Shown: piece by piece, positions 1 to 8,407 of the stretch
How positions within the stretch are numbered: position 1 is the first letter of the stretch
Layout of the letters: each line of letters starts with the position of its first letter
From: Comamonas badia DSM 17552
Lineage (GTDB): Bacteria; Pseudomonadota; Gammaproteobacteria; Burkholderiales; Burkholderiaceae_C
Assembly (NCBI RefSeq): GCF_000484635.1
Contig: NZ_AXVM01000004.1
Coordinates: 1 to 64,000, forward strand
DNA length: 64,000 nucleotides
Direction of reading: 5' to 3'
The notes under the pieces: model-generated
Told to the model about the DNA's origin: nothing
Seen by the model: the letters and a program-made list of their open reading frames with translations, nothing else
The model's database searches: none
Program-made: the position numbers and the translations under genes

Positions 1-100
1 CGCCCTGGCTTGGGATGGGCTGCGAGGCGCAAAGCACAGACATGGCCGCAGCCATGGCGAGCATTTGCAACGACGCAGACCGCCCAAGCCAGGGATGCGC
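1..100. repeat. Intergenic nested inverted-repeat element
   Basis: A perfect 12-bp inverted repeat (CCCTGGCTTGGG at 3-14, its complement at 83-94) encloses a second, imperfect arm pair and a central CATGGC-CGCA-GCCATG hairpin near 41-57. The whole stretch could fold into one long cruciform. It has no coding sense and looks like a small dispersed element or a bidirectional terminator; its left edge may be cut by the window start. Confidence 0.5.
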
Positions 101-133
101 CGCGCGCGAGGGACTTGTTCAGCGTTGCCTTAG

Positions 134-157
134 ACGTTTGAAGGCGAAGTCGTATCA
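134..157. repeat. 24-bp repeat overlapping a stop codon
   Basis: These 24 bases recur exactly at 19501-19524. In both places the repeat includes the stop codon of a minus-strand gene, although the two genes are unrelated. At the second site the repeat forms one arm of a 100-bp inverted-repeat element; here only this arm is present. Confidence 0.75.
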
Positions 158-922
158 CGGCACGAGCTCCTCGGCGGCGTCTATGCCCATGTAAATTTCG
201 CGTACCGCGGGATCGTTCATCACCGCCTGCGGATCGCCTTCAGTGACCTTGCGGCCAAAATCCAGCGCCACGAGGCGATCGACCACCGCCAACAGCGCAT
301 GCACGATGTGCTCGATCCAGATGATGGTCACGCCCGAGGCACGGATCTCCCGGATGGTGGTGAGAAGCTCCTGCACCTCCTGGTCCGTAAGACCGCCCGC
401 GATTTCATCGAGCAACAGCAGCCGCGGCTGAGTGGCCAGCGCGCGCGCCAGTTCCAGGCGCTTGCGATCGAGCAGCGGCAGCGCACCCGCGACGCGGTCC
501 GCCTTGGGCGCAAGGCCGGTGCGTTCCAGCACCTGCGCCACATGGGGGCGTGCCGCCTGCTCGCTCAGATCCGCCCCGAACACCGCGCCCACCAGCACGT
601 TCTCATAGACCGTGAGGCCCACGAAGGGATGGGGTACCTGGTAGCTGCGGGCGATCCCAACGCGGCAGCGCTCTTGCGGCGCCAAGGCCGTCACGTCGCG
701 CCCATCGAACACCACCTGGCCGCTGTTGACCGGGATATCGCCCGCGATCAGGTTCATCAGCGTGGTCTTGCCCGCGCCATTGGGGCCGATCACGCCCAGC
801 GCCTCGCCGCGCGCCACCTGCAGGCTCAGGCGGTCGACCACACGCAGCGCGCCGAAGCGGCGGCTCACGTCGCGCAGCTCAAGCAGCGGTGCGGCTGTGG
901 TCGCGCCGGCAGCGTCCACCAT
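155..922 (-). CDS. ABC transporter ATP-binding protein, LivG family
   Basis: A 255-aa cytoplasmic ATPase of the branched-chain amino acid (HAAT) transporter type. The Walker A motif GPNGAGKT lies at about residues 46-53 and Walker B LLLLDE at 168-173; the signature loop is the LivG-like LDRKRLELARAL. It begins 9 bp after the substrate-binding protein gene and is the last gene of the catabolic run in the window. LivH/LivM permeases and LivF are not seen and may lie beyond the left edge. The position behind meta-cleavage genes suggests uptake of an aromatic compound or its acid intermediates rather than amino acids; this is inferred from context. Its stop codon lies inside a dispersed 24-bp repeat. 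Confidence 0.9.
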   Translation of the reverse strand: MVDAAGATTAAPLLELRDVSRRFGALRVVDRLSLQVARGEALGVIGPNGAGKTTLMNLIAGDIPVNSGQVVFDGRDVTALAPQERCRVGIARSYQVPHPFVGLTVYENVLVGAVFGADLSEQAARPHVAQVLERTGLAPKADRVAGALPLLDRKRLELARALATQPRLLLLDEIAGGLTDQEVQELLTTIREIRASGVTIIWIEHIVHALLAVVDRLVALDFGRKVTEGDPQAVMNDPAVREIYMGIDAAEELVP

Positions 923-931
923 GCAACCTGC

Positions 932-2191
932 TCAGACGATGGGATTGAGCTTGGCGCCCACCGGAATCATCGGGGCCTGGCTGTTCTCCACGATCAAGAG
1001 CTCGAAGCCATTGCCCTGCTTCTGCCACTGGCCGCCCACCAACGGCGTCTTGCTGACGCTGGGCACCGGCCCCTTGGTGAAGTTGACATGACCGACGATG
1101 GTGTCCAGATCGGTGGCGCGCAGCGCATCGCGCAGCGCCTTCGGCCCCTTGCCGCCGGCCTTCTTGAACGCGGCCAATGCCACCTCGAACAGCGAATGCT
1201 TGAAACCCACCGGCATGGTCCAGGGCTTGCCCGTGGCCTTGGTGTAGGCGGCTGCCAGCTCGGCCGAGCTCTCGCCCGTGAGCGAACTCTTGAACGGGTG
1301 GTGCGGCGACCACCAGACCTCCACCGTCAGGCCCTCGCTGCGCGGGCCGAAGGCCGCGATCGCCGCCGGGAATTCCGTCGCCTTGGCGCCGGTGACGATC
1401 TTGGGCTTGAAGCCCTGCTGCGCGCACTGCGCCCAGAAGTTGCCGAAATCCGGTGGTGGCAGCACCCCGCCGACGATCTCCACGCCGGCTTTCTTGAACT
1501 CGGTGATGTAGTTGGTGAAATTGTCGTTCGGGCTCTGGTAGCGGCCCGGGTCGACCAGCTTGAAATTATTGTTCTTGCACATCATGGGCAAACCCACCTT
1601 CGGGTCGCCCCAGGCGTTGCCATCGGGATCATTGGGCAACAGCGCACCGACCACGCGGTTGGTCGGCGTCTTGTCCCAGATGCTGCCGAACACGCCCATG
1701 ACGTCTTCCAGGCCCCAGAAGAAGTGGTTGGTCCACTCGAAGCCCTTTTTCGGATCACCGCCACGGCCGAAGAAATGCGGCTGCCATGGCGTATCGTTGG
1801 TCACGCAAGGCATGCCGTTGAGTTCGCATTGGTCGGCCACCGGGTTGGTGGTTTCAGGCGTGCAGCCCGAGATCACCATGTCCACCTTGTTCTTGAGGAT
1901 CAGCTCGTTGGCAACCTCGGCGGCGCGCGACGCGCTGGACTGCGAATCCTTGTAGATCACCTCCACGCCATAGGTCTTGCCGTCGACCTTGATGCCGCCT
2001 GCGGTGAGCTTCTTCATCACCTCGAGCGTGAACGGGTCGGGCTCGGCGAAGACCGACAGCGGCCCGGTGGCCGGCGCCACGTAGCCGATCTTGAAATTCT
2101 GGGCGGCATGCACCCATGGGGCAGGCAGCAGCGACGCGGCGGCGACGCCGCCCATGGAACCGAGGATTTTTCTGCGCGAACCGTCAACCAT
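932..2191 (-). CDS. ABC transporter periplasmic substrate-binding protein (LivK/type 1 fold)
   Basis: A 419-aa exported binding protein of the Peripla_BP_6 (LivJ/LivK) family. The N-terminus has a twin-arginine signal (SRRKIL at residues 5-10, then a small hydrophobic stretch ending near VHAA), so export through Tat is likely. The mature protein starts with the typical FKIGYVAPATGPLS strand. A good ribosome site (CAGGAG) precedes the ATG. It lies between dmpH and a LivG-like ATPase. Family members next to aromatic catabolic operons often bind aromatic acids; the ligand here is unknown. The 65-bp gap after dmpH could hold its own promoter, but I see only a TTGACA-like box without a convincing -10. 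Confidence 0.88.
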   Translation of the reverse strand: MVDGSRRKILGSMGGVAAASLLPAPWVHAAQNFKIGYVAPATGPLSVFAEPDPFTLEVMKKLTAGGIKVDGKTYGVEVIYKDSQSSASRAAEVANELILKNKVDMVISGCTPETTNPVADQCELNGMPCVTNDTPWQPHFFGRGGDPKKGFEWTNHFFWGLEDVMGVFGSIWDKTPTNRVVGALLPNDPDGNAWGDPKVGLPMMCKNNNFKLVDPGRYQSPNDNFTNYITEFKKAGVEIVGGVLPPPDFGNFWAQCAQQGFKPKIVTGAKATEFPAAIAAFGPRSEGLTVEVWWSPHHPFKSSLTGESSAELAAAYTKATGKPWTMPVGFKHSLFEVALAAFKKAGGKGPKALRDALRATDLDTIVGHVNFTKGPVPSVSKTPLVGGQWQKQGNGFELLIVENSQAPMIPVGAKLNPIV

Positions 2192-2256
2192 GCTTGTCTC
2201 CTGTCGTGTGAATTCATGTCAATGATTGTTACACCAAAAACCGTCGCCGCGCCCAT

Positions 2257-3045
2257 TCAGACAAAGCGCAGCGAGACGCTGCCCATGCCCTGCATGCGCA
2301 GGCAGACATGGTCGCCTGCCTGCACCGCCACCGCCTCGGTGGCGCCGCCCGAGAGCACGAGCGAGCCTGCCGGCAACGTCTTGCCGCGCCGCCCCAGGTG
2401 GTTCACCAGCATGGCCACCGCCGCCGCCGGATGACCGAGTACCGCGGCACCGGCGCCGAGCGCCACCGGCACGCCGTTTTTCTCGAGCACGATGCCGGTG
2501 GTGCGCAGGTCGACGCTGCGCGCATCGACCGCATGGCCACCGACGACGAAGCGCGAGGCCGAGGTGTTGTCCGCCACCACGCTCTTCAGGTCAAACTTGA
2601 AATCGCGGTAGCGGCTGTCAATCACCTCGATACCGGGCAGCACCACGTCGCTGGCGGCGAGCACGTTGGCGATGCTGCAGCCCGGGCCCTTCAACTCATC
2701 GCGCGTGACGAAGCAGATCTCGGGTTCGACCTTGGGATGGATCAGATCGCTGACCTTCACCTCGCCGCCGTCGGCCACGGTGAACTCATCGACGAGAAAA
2801 CCAAATACCGGGTCGGTCACGCCCATCTGCTTCATCTTGGCATGCGAGGTCAGACCTGCCTTGTAGCCCGCCATATGCGCGCCGCCCTTGAGCTTGGCGG
2901 CGAGGATGCGGTCCTGGATGGCGTAGGCATCGTCAAAATCCATCTCGGGATGGTCGTCGGTGATCTTGGGCGTATCGCGCGCCTCGCGCTGGCAGGCGTG
3001 CAGGTGCTTCGCGAGCTTGTCCAGAATCTTGCTGCTGAGTGCCAT
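2257..3045 (-). CDS. dmpH: 4-oxalocrotonate decarboxylase
   Basis: A 262-aa enzyme that decarboxylates 2-oxo-3-hexenedioate (4-oxalocrotonate) to 2-oxopent-4-enoate in the meta-cleavage pathway; it uses a divalent metal and normally complexes with the DmpE hydratase. It belongs to the hydratase/decarboxylase (FAA hydrolase-like) family. The segment GYKAGLTSHAKMKQMGV, with metal-site acids in VEPEICFV and GIEVIDSRY, separates it from the paralogous hydratase at 5182-5964. The start has an AAAGGA ribosome site. It is the last recognisable meta-pathway enzyme; the tautomerase DmpI that should supply its substrate is not next to it. Confidence 0.92.
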   Translation of the reverse strand: MALSSKILDKLAKHLHACQREARDTPKITDDHPEMDFDDAYAIQDRILAAKLKGGAHMAGYKAGLTSHAKMKQMGVTDPVFGFLVDEFTVADGGEVKVSDLIHPKVEPEICFVTRDELKGPGCSIANVLAASDVVLPGIEVIDSRYRDFKFDLKSVVADNTSASRFVVGGHAVDARSVDLRTTGIVLEKNGVPVALGAGAAVLGHPAAAVAMLVNHLGRRGKTLPAGSLVLSGGATEAVAVQAGDHVCLRMQGMGSVSLRFV

Positions 3046-3060
3046 GAGCGTCCTTTCAGT

Positions 3061-4095
3061 TCAGGCGACCTTGAGGCCGCGTGCGCGCGCCAGCGTGAGC
3101 GCCGTGTCCTCAATCATGTCTTCCTGCCCGCCCACGCAGCCGCGCCGGCCCATTTCCACGAGGATTTCGCGCGCCGGCACGCCGTATTTTTTCTCTGCGC
3201 GCTTGGCAAACAGGAGGAAGGAGCCGTACACCCCCGCATAGCCCAGCGTGAGCGCGTCGCGGTCGATGCGGATGGGGAAATCCATCATCGGCACGATCAG
3301 ATCTTCGGCCACGTCCTGGATCTTGAACACGTCCACACCGGTCTCCACCCCCATCAGGTCAAGCACGGAGACGAGCACCTCCATCGGCGTGTTGCCTGCG
3401 CCCGCGCCCAGGCCTGCGCTGGCCGCGTCCACACGGTTGGCGCCCATCTCGATCGCAGTGATCGAATTGGCCACGCCCATGGCGAGGTTGTGGTGCGCAT
3501 GAAAGCCCAGCTCGGTCTCGGGCTTGAGGGCTTCGCGTACCGCACCGAGTTTGGCGCGCACATCCTCGGGCAGCATGTGGCCGGCGGAGTCGGTGACATA
3601 GACGCAGTTGGCGCCATAGCTTTCCATGAGTTTGGCTTGCTTGACCAAACCCTCCGGGCTGTTCATGTGGCTCATCATCAGGAAGCCCACGGTATCCATG
3701 CCGAGCTTGCGCGCCTGCGTGATGTGCTGCTCGGAGACATCGGCCTCGGTGCAGTGCGTGGCGACGCGGATGGTGTGCACACCCACGTCGTGCGCCATCT
3801 TCAGGTGCTCGACGGTGCCTATGCCCGGCAGCAGCAGCGCAGAGACCTTGGCGCGCTTCATCAGCGGGATCACCGCCTTGAGGTATTGCTCGTCGGTGTG
3901 CGCGGCAAAGCCGTAGTTGACCGAGTCGCCGCCCAGACCGTCGCCATGGGTGACCTCGATCAGCGGCATGCCGGCCGCGTCCAGCGCGGTGGCGATGCTC
4001 GTCATCTGCTCGATGCTGATCTGGTGCTGCTTGGGGTGCATGCCGTCGCGCAGCGCCATTTCATGCAGCGTGATTTTCTTGCCTTTGATGCTCAT
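3061..4095 (-). CDS. dmpG: 4-hydroxy-2-oxovalerate aldolase
   Basis: A 344-aa aldolase that splits 4-hydroxy-2-oxovalerate to pyruvate and acetaldehyde, the latter channelled to DmpF. It is an HMGL-like TIM barrel: the metal/catalytic motif LRDGMHP is near the N-terminus, HAHHN supplies metal ligands, and the C-terminal DmpG communication domain is present. I place the start at 4095 (MSIKGKK), eight codons inside the longest frame, because AAGGAAGGA lies just upstream and the length then matches the family (about 345 aa). It is separated from its partner dmpF by a 107-bp palindromic repeat. Confidence 0.95.
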   Translation of the reverse strand: MSIKGKKITLHEMALRDGMHPKQHQISIEQMTSIATALDAAGMPLIEVTHGDGLGGDSVNYGFAAHTDEQYLKAVIPLMKRAKVSALLLPGIGTVEHLKMAHDVGVHTIRVATHCTEADVSEQHITQARKLGMDTVGFLMMSHMNSPEGLVKQAKLMESYGANCVYVTDSAGHMLPEDVRAKLGAVREALKPETELGFHAHHNLAMGVANSITAIEMGANRVDAASAGLGAGAGNTPMEVLVSVLDLMGVETGVDVFKIQDVAEDLIVPMMDFPIRIDRDALTLGYAGVYGSFLLFAKRAEKKYGVPAREILVEMGRRGCVGGQEDMIEDTALTLARARGLKVA

Positions 4096-4121
4096 ATCCA
4101 ATTCCTTCCTTGTCTTCAACT

Positions 4122-4228
4122 CCTTCCCCCTTTGGGGGAAGGTTGGGATGGGGCGTGCCCGCTGCCTACGCTGGCGTCTACTTCATGGCTGCAAGCCCCC
4201 ACCCCGGCCCTCCCCCAGAGGGGGAGGG
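4122..4228. repeat. Paired-palindrome (BIME-like) element between dmpF and dmpG
   Basis: Two perfect 9-bp hairpins with 3-nt loops (CCTTCCCCC/GGGGGAAGG at 4122-4142 and CCCTCCCCC/GGGGGAGGG at 4208-4228) sit about 65 bp apart. The flanking GGTTGGGATGGGG and CCCCACCCCGGCC are imperfect complements, so the element is symmetrical. It has the layout of a REP/BIME-type repeat lodged in the space between two genes whose products form one complex. Confidence 0.75.
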
Positions 4229-4239
4229 AGAAATACGGG

Positions 4240-5154
4240 TCAGGCCGCGACGGGCTCCAGTTTGAGCCGCCCGGCCAGAATCTCTTCGGCAAACATCTCC
4301 GCGGTGCGCGCGGCAGCCGCCGTCATGATGTCCAGGTTGCCCGAATACTTGGGCAGGTAATCGCCCAGGCCTTCGACCTCCAGGTACATGGAGACGCGCT
4401 TGCCGTCGAACACCGGGCCGTTGACCATGCGGTAGCCAGGCACGTATTTCTGCACCTCGGCCATCATGGCGGCGACGCTCTTCTTGATGGCGGCCTGATC
4501 GGGGTCGGTTTCCGTCAGCACATGCACGGTGTCGCGCATGATGAGCGGCGGCTCGGCCGGGTTGATGATGATGATGGCCTTGCCCTTCCTGGCGCCGCCC
4601 ACCTTCTCGATCGCGCCGGCGGTGGTGCGGGTGAATTCGTCGATGTTCTTGCGCGTGCCTGGGCCGGCGGATTTGCTCGACACCGTGGCGACGATTTCAG
4701 CGTAGGGCACGCTTTGCACGCGGCTGACCGCCGCGACCATGGGAATCGTCGCCTGGCCGCCGCAGGTGACCATGTTGACGTTCATTTCGCGCTTGCCGAC
4801 ATGTTCCCTGAGGTTGACCGGCGGCACGCAGTAGGGGCCGATGGCGGCGGGCGTGAGGTCGACCATCATGGCGCCCTGCTCGGTGACCTTGCGCGAGTTC
4901 TCGGCGTGCACGTAGGCGCTGGTGGCGTCAAACACGATCTGCACGCCATCCTGGCGCATATGCGGGATCAGGCCATCGACGCCCTGGTCGGTGGTCTTGA
5001 TGCCCATCTCGCGCGCACGCTTGAGACCGTCGGACGCGGGATCGATGCCCACCATCCACACCGGCTCCAGCACCGGGCTGCGCTTCAACTTCGCCAGCAG
5101 ATCGGTACCGATGTTGCCGGGCCCGATCAGGGCGCATTTCACTTTCTTGCTCAT
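4240..5154 (-). CDS. dmpF: Acetaldehyde dehydrogenase (acylating)
   Basis: A 304-aa enzyme converting acetaldehyde, NAD+ and CoA to acetyl-CoA; it works in a complex with the DmpG aldolase. The Rossmann motif GPGNIGTDL is near residues 11-19 and the catalytic cysteine is C131 in [10 protein letters not shown]. The start is placed at the ATG at 5154 rather than the GTG three bases upstream, because AAGGAG then has a normal 7-nt spacing. It lies between the dmpE hydratase and, beyond a palindromic repeat, the aldolase gene. Confidence 0.95.
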   Translation of the reverse strand: MSKKVKCALIGPGNIGTDLLAKLKRSPVLEPVWMVGIDPASDGLKRAREMGIKTTDQGVDGLIPHMRQDGVQIVFDATSAYVHAENSRKVTEQGAMMVDLTPAAIGPYCVPPVNLREHVGKREMNVNMVTCGGQATIPMVAAVSRVQSVPYAEIVATVSSKSAGPGTRKNIDEFTRTTAGAIEKVGGARKGKAIIIINPAEPPLIMRDTVHVLTETDPDQAAIKKSVAAMMAEVQKYVPGYRMVNGPVFDGKRVSMYLEVEGLGDYLPKYSGNLDIMTAAAARTAEMFAEEILAGRLKLEPVAA

Positions 5155-5181
5155 CACTTCACTCCTTTGTTCCTTGCCAGC

Positions 5182-5964
5182 TCAGACGAAACGCACCGAG
5201 CAGCCACCAATGCCGCCTATGGTCACGCGCAGGTTGTCGCCGGTCTTGACCGGCACCATGGCGCCCAGCGAACCCGAGAGCACCACCTCGCCCGCCTCCA
5301 GCGCGGTGCCATGTGCGCCCAGCGTGTTGGCCAGCCACGCCACCGCATTGGCCGGGTGGCCCAGCGCCGCGGCGCCCGCGCCAGTGACGACGATCTCGCC
5401 GTTCTTCTCCAGCACCATGCCGCAGGTGGTGAGATCCACGTCGCGCGGATCGACCAGACGGTCGCCGAGCACGAAGACGCCGCAACTGGCGTTGTCGGCC
5501 ACCGTGTCCTGGATCTTGATCTTCCAATTCTCGATGCGCGAATCAACGATCTCGAAGCACGCCATCACCCCCTCGGTCGCGGCCAGCACATCAGCCACCG
5601 TCACACCCGGGCCCTTGAGGGTTTTCTTGAGCACGAAGGCGATCTCGCCCTCGGCCTTGGGCTGGATCAGGCGGTCCATGGGGATGGACTCGCCTTCGTT
5701 GTAGACCATGGCATCGGTAAGCCAGCCGAAATCGGGCTGGTACACGCCCAGCATGTCCATCACCGCCTTGCTGGTGACGCCGATCTTCTTGCCTATGACC
5801 TTCTCGCCGGCCGCCAGGCGCCGCGCCATCAGGTGCTGCTGGATGGCATAGGCATCGTCGATGGTGATTTCCGGATGCCGCGTGCTCAGGGGCGGCAGGA
5901 CGGAGCAGGACGCGAGCGCCTCATGCAGCTCCACTCCGAGTCGCTTGCGCAGTGCCGAATTCAT
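5182..5964 (-). CDS. dmpE: 2-oxopent-4-enoate hydratase
   Basis: A 260-aa metal-dependent hydratase adding water to 2-hydroxypenta-2,4-dienoate to give 4-hydroxy-2-oxovalerate. It is a paralogue of the decarboxylase at 2257-3045, sharing the DDAYAIQ, PKAEGEIAF and FEIVDSRI segments, but it carries GKKIGVTSKAVMDMLGV as in hydratases. The start at 5964 (MNSALRK) is chosen because AAGGA lies 7-10 nt upstream and the length fits; the open frame extends 9 codons further. It is tightly spaced with dmpF. Confidence 0.94.
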   Translation of the reverse strand: MNSALRKRLGVELHEALASCSVLPPLSTRHPEITIDDAYAIQQHLMARRLAAGEKVIGKKIGVTSKAVMDMLGVYQPDFGWLTDAMVYNEGESIPMDRLIQPKAEGEIAFVLKKTLKGPGVTVADVLAATEGVMACFEIVDSRIENWKIKIQDTVADNASCGVFVLGDRLVDPRDVDLTTCGMVLEKNGEIVVTGAGAAALGHPANAVAWLANTLGAHGTALEAGEVVLSGSLGAMVPVKTGDNLRVTIGGIGGCSVRFV

Positions 5965-6000
5965 GGGTTTTTCCTTGTTCATTTGATTCACACAATCGGT

Positions 6001-6867
6001 TCAGGCCCTCAAAGGCAGGGGCTCATGGTCGCTCGCCTCTGCGCAGAAATCGCCTACCAGCCGCGCGAAACGGGCGGCATGCTCGATCTGCGTCCAGTGC
6101 CCGCAGCGGCCATAGACATGCAGCTGCGCACGCGGTATCCATTCGGCCAGCCGGTAGGCGTTGCTCAAGGGCAGCACCTGGTCCTCGCGGCCGTGGATGA
6201 CCAGCGTTTCGTGCGCAAGGCCGCGGATGTCCTGCTCGTCGCTCGCCAGCGCCTGCACCCAGCGCTGGCGCGGCGCGGGAAACATCGCGGCGAACGATTC
6301 CTGAAAACCGGGCCGTATGCTGGCCTCGTAGCGCAGCTGCGCCAGCTCGTTCGTCACCAGCGAGCGGTCATAGGCGAAGATATCGAGCAGGCCGCGCATG
6401 GCCGCGACAGAAGGCTCGTAGCCCCACACCGCATCCAGCCCCGGCGTGAGCTCGAACGACACCCCTGCACTGCCCATGAGCACCAGGCGGCGCACGCGCT
6501 CGGGATGGCGGATGGCAAGCGCCAGCGCCAGCCCGCCGCCAAAAGAATTACCCACGAGATCGGCGCGCGCAATGCCCAGCGCATCCAGCAGCCCCACGGC
6601 CTGGCGCACCCACGCATCCATGGTGTAGACGAAACCCGCCGGGCGCTCGCTGTAGCCAAAGCCCACCATGTCCGGCGCGATCACGCGGGCGCGGCGCGCC
6701 AGCTCCGGCATCACGCCGCGCCAGTTCGCCCAGGCCGACACCCCGGGGCCCGAGCCGTGGATCAGCAGCATGGGCGCGCCGCTGCCGCTGTCGTGGTAAT
6801 TGGTGCGGATGCCCGCAGCCTCGATACTGCGCCCCACTTCCGGATTCTGCTCAGCCGATACCGTCAC
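6001..6867 (-). CDS. dmpD: 2-hydroxymuconic semialdehyde hydrolase
   Basis: A 288-aa alpha/beta hydrolase that cleaves the catechol ring-fission product (or its methyl-substituted analogues) to 2-hydroxypenta-2,4-dienoate plus formate or acetate. The oxyanion region LLIHGSGPGVSAWANW, nucleophile elbow GNSFGG, and late His in GHWTQIEH are all seen. It uses a GTG start at 6867 preceded by GAGGAG; an ATG four bases earlier is out of frame and stops at once. It provides the hydrolytic branch beside the dehydrogenase branch (DmpC-I-H). Confidence 0.93.
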   Translation of the reverse strand: MTVSAEQNPEVGRSIEAAGIRTNYHDSGSGAPMLLIHGSGPGVSAWANWRGVMPELARRARVIAPDMVGFGYSERPAGFVYTMDAWVRQAVGLLDALGIARADLVGNSFGGGLALALAIRHPERVRRLVLMGSAGVSFELTPGLDAVWGYEPSVAAMRGLLDIFAYDRSLVTNELAQLRYEASIRPGFQESFAAMFPAPRQRWVQALASDEQDIRGLAHETLVIHGREDQVLPLSNAYRLAEWIPRAQLHVYGRCGHWTQIEHAARFARLVGDFCAEASDHEPLPLRA

Positions 6868-6882
6868 ATGGACTCCTCAAAA

Positions 6883-6920
6883 ACAATAGCTTTCAGCGCT
6901 TGGTACATAAGCGCTGGGGG
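6883..6920. repeat. Dispersed AATAGC...GCGCTT repeat
   Basis: An AT-richer palindromic repeat in the gap between dmpC and dmpD: AATAGC, then CAGCGCTTG and its complement AAGCGCTG across a short spacer. Related copies lie at about 21131, 37903, 43374 and 52764. It is a noncoding insertion in the operon. Confidence 0.65.
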
Positions 6921-6930
6921 CATATTTTCA

Positions 6931-8391
6931 TTACATTTTTACCATGACGTTGCGCAACTCGGTGTAAAACTCGAGCGAGTGCACGCCACCCTCGCGACCA
7001 ATGCCCGATTGCTTGGAACCGCCAAACGGTGTGCGCAGGTCGCGCAGGAACCAGCTGTTGATCCACGCCAGGCCCACTTCGATGTGCTGCGCCATGCGGT
7101 TGGCGCGACCAATGTCCTGCGTGAAGATGGAGGTGGCGAGACCGTAGCGGTTGGCATTCACCTTGGAAAGCACCTCGTCATCGCTGTCAAACGGCGCGAT
7201 GTGGCAGCAGGGGCCGAAAATTTCCTCGGTGATCACGCTGGCGGTCTCGGGCAGGCCGGTCCAGATCGTGGGCTGCACCCAGCAGCCGTCCTTGAGGTCT
7301 GCGGGCATGTCGGGCACGCCACCGCCGGTGACCACGGTGGCGCCCTCTTCGGCCGCCTTCTTGTAGTAGCCCAGCACCTTGGCCTGATGCTCCTTGCTGA
7401 TCAGCGGACCGATCTTGGTCGCCGCGTCAAACGGGCGGCCGGGCGTCATGGTCTCGGCCTTGTGCTTGAGCGCGGCAACGAACTTGTCGAAGATCGGGCG
7501 CTCAACGTACACGCGTTCGGTGCCCAGGCAGACCTGGCCGGCGTTTTCGAAGCACGAGCGCGTGACGGTATCCACCGCGGTTTCGAAGTCGCAATCGGCA
7601 AACACCACGGCGGCATTCTTGCCACCCAGTTCCAGCGACACCGGGCGGATGCCCTCGGCCGCTGCCTGCATGATGGCGGTGCCGGTGCGCGTCTCGCCGG
7701 TGAAGGTGATGCCGTTCACGTCCGGGTGGCGCGTGAGAAATTCACCCGCCGAATCCGGACCGAAGCCGTGCACCACGTTGTACACGCCCGCGGGCATGCC
7801 GACCGCGTTCATCACCTCGCCCAGCAGCGCTGCGGTGGCCGGGGTTTCTTCCGACGGCTTGACGACCACGGTGTTGCCGCAGGCCAGCGCCGGACCCACC
7901 TTCCAGGTCATCAGCAGCAGCGGCAGGTTCCACGGGCAGACCACGGCGATCACGCCGCGCGGCGTGCGCACGCCGTAGCTGAGCGCCGTCTTGCCGTCGT
8001 GCGTGCGCATGGTGAACGACTCGGTCGAGACGCTCTTGATGGTGTCGATGAAGACCTGGAAATTGGCCGCGCCGCGCGGGATATCCACATGCGACGCGAG
8101 GTGGCTGGGCTTGCCGGTGTCAAGAATTTCAGCCTGCAGGAAATCGTCGAAGCGCTGGTTGATGCCCAGGGCCAGCGCATCCAGCAGCTTGCAGCGTTCG
8201 ACCACCGACATGCGGCCCCAGTCGCCCTTGAGCGCGGCCTTGGCGGCGGCGACGGCGGCATCCACCTCGGGTTTGCCGGCCTCATGGACCCTGCCGATGA
8301 CCTCGCCGTTGACCGGATTGATGTCGGGAAAGGTCTTGCCGCTGGTGTTGCTGACGTATTTGCCGTTGATGAAGTTGAGGATGTCTTTCAT
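6931..8391 (-). CDS. dmpC: 2-hydroxymuconic semialdehyde dehydrogenase
   Basis: A 486-aa NAD+-dependent aldehyde dehydrogenase oxidising 2-hydroxymuconic semialdehyde to 2-hydroxymuconate (4-oxalocrotonate enol). Family motifs seen: VCPWNLPLLL, the general-base segment LELGGKNAAVVFAD and the catalytic cysteine in ENAGQVCLG. The start at 8391 (MKDILNFINGKYV) is preferred over an upstream in-frame codon: it gives the same length as Pseudomonas DmpC and has AGAGAG upstream. The product must be tautomerised before DmpH can act, yet no tautomerase gene is present here. Confidence 0.95.
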   Translation of the reverse strand: MKDILNFINGKYVSNTSGKTFPDINPVNGEVIGRVHEAGKPEVDAAVAAAKAALKGDWGRMSVVERCKLLDALALGINQRFDDFLQAEILDTGKPSHLASHVDIPRGAANFQVFIDTIKSVSTESFTMRTHDGKTALSYGVRTPRGVIAVVCPWNLPLLLMTWKVGPALACGNTVVVKPSEETPATAALLGEVMNAVGMPAGVYNVVHGFGPDSAGEFLTRHPDVNGITFTGETRTGTAIMQAAAEGIRPVSLELGGKNAAVVFADCDFETAVDTVTRSCFENAGQVCLGTERVYVERPIFDKFVAALKHKAETMTPGRPFDAATKIGPLISKEHQAKVLGYYKKAAEEGATVVTGGGVPDMPADLKDGCWVQPTIWTGLPETASVITEEIFGPCCHIAPFDSDDEVLSKVNANRYGLATSIFTQDIGRANRMAQHIEVGLAWINSWFLRDLRTPFGGSKQSGIGREGGVHSLEFYTELRNVMVKM

Positions 8392-8407
8392 GCTTGCTCT
8401 CTGTGGT

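Noticed and set aside
299-2434. A 711-codon plus-strand open frame
   Set aside because: Antisense to the ABC transporter genes, which have clear motifs and ribosome sites.
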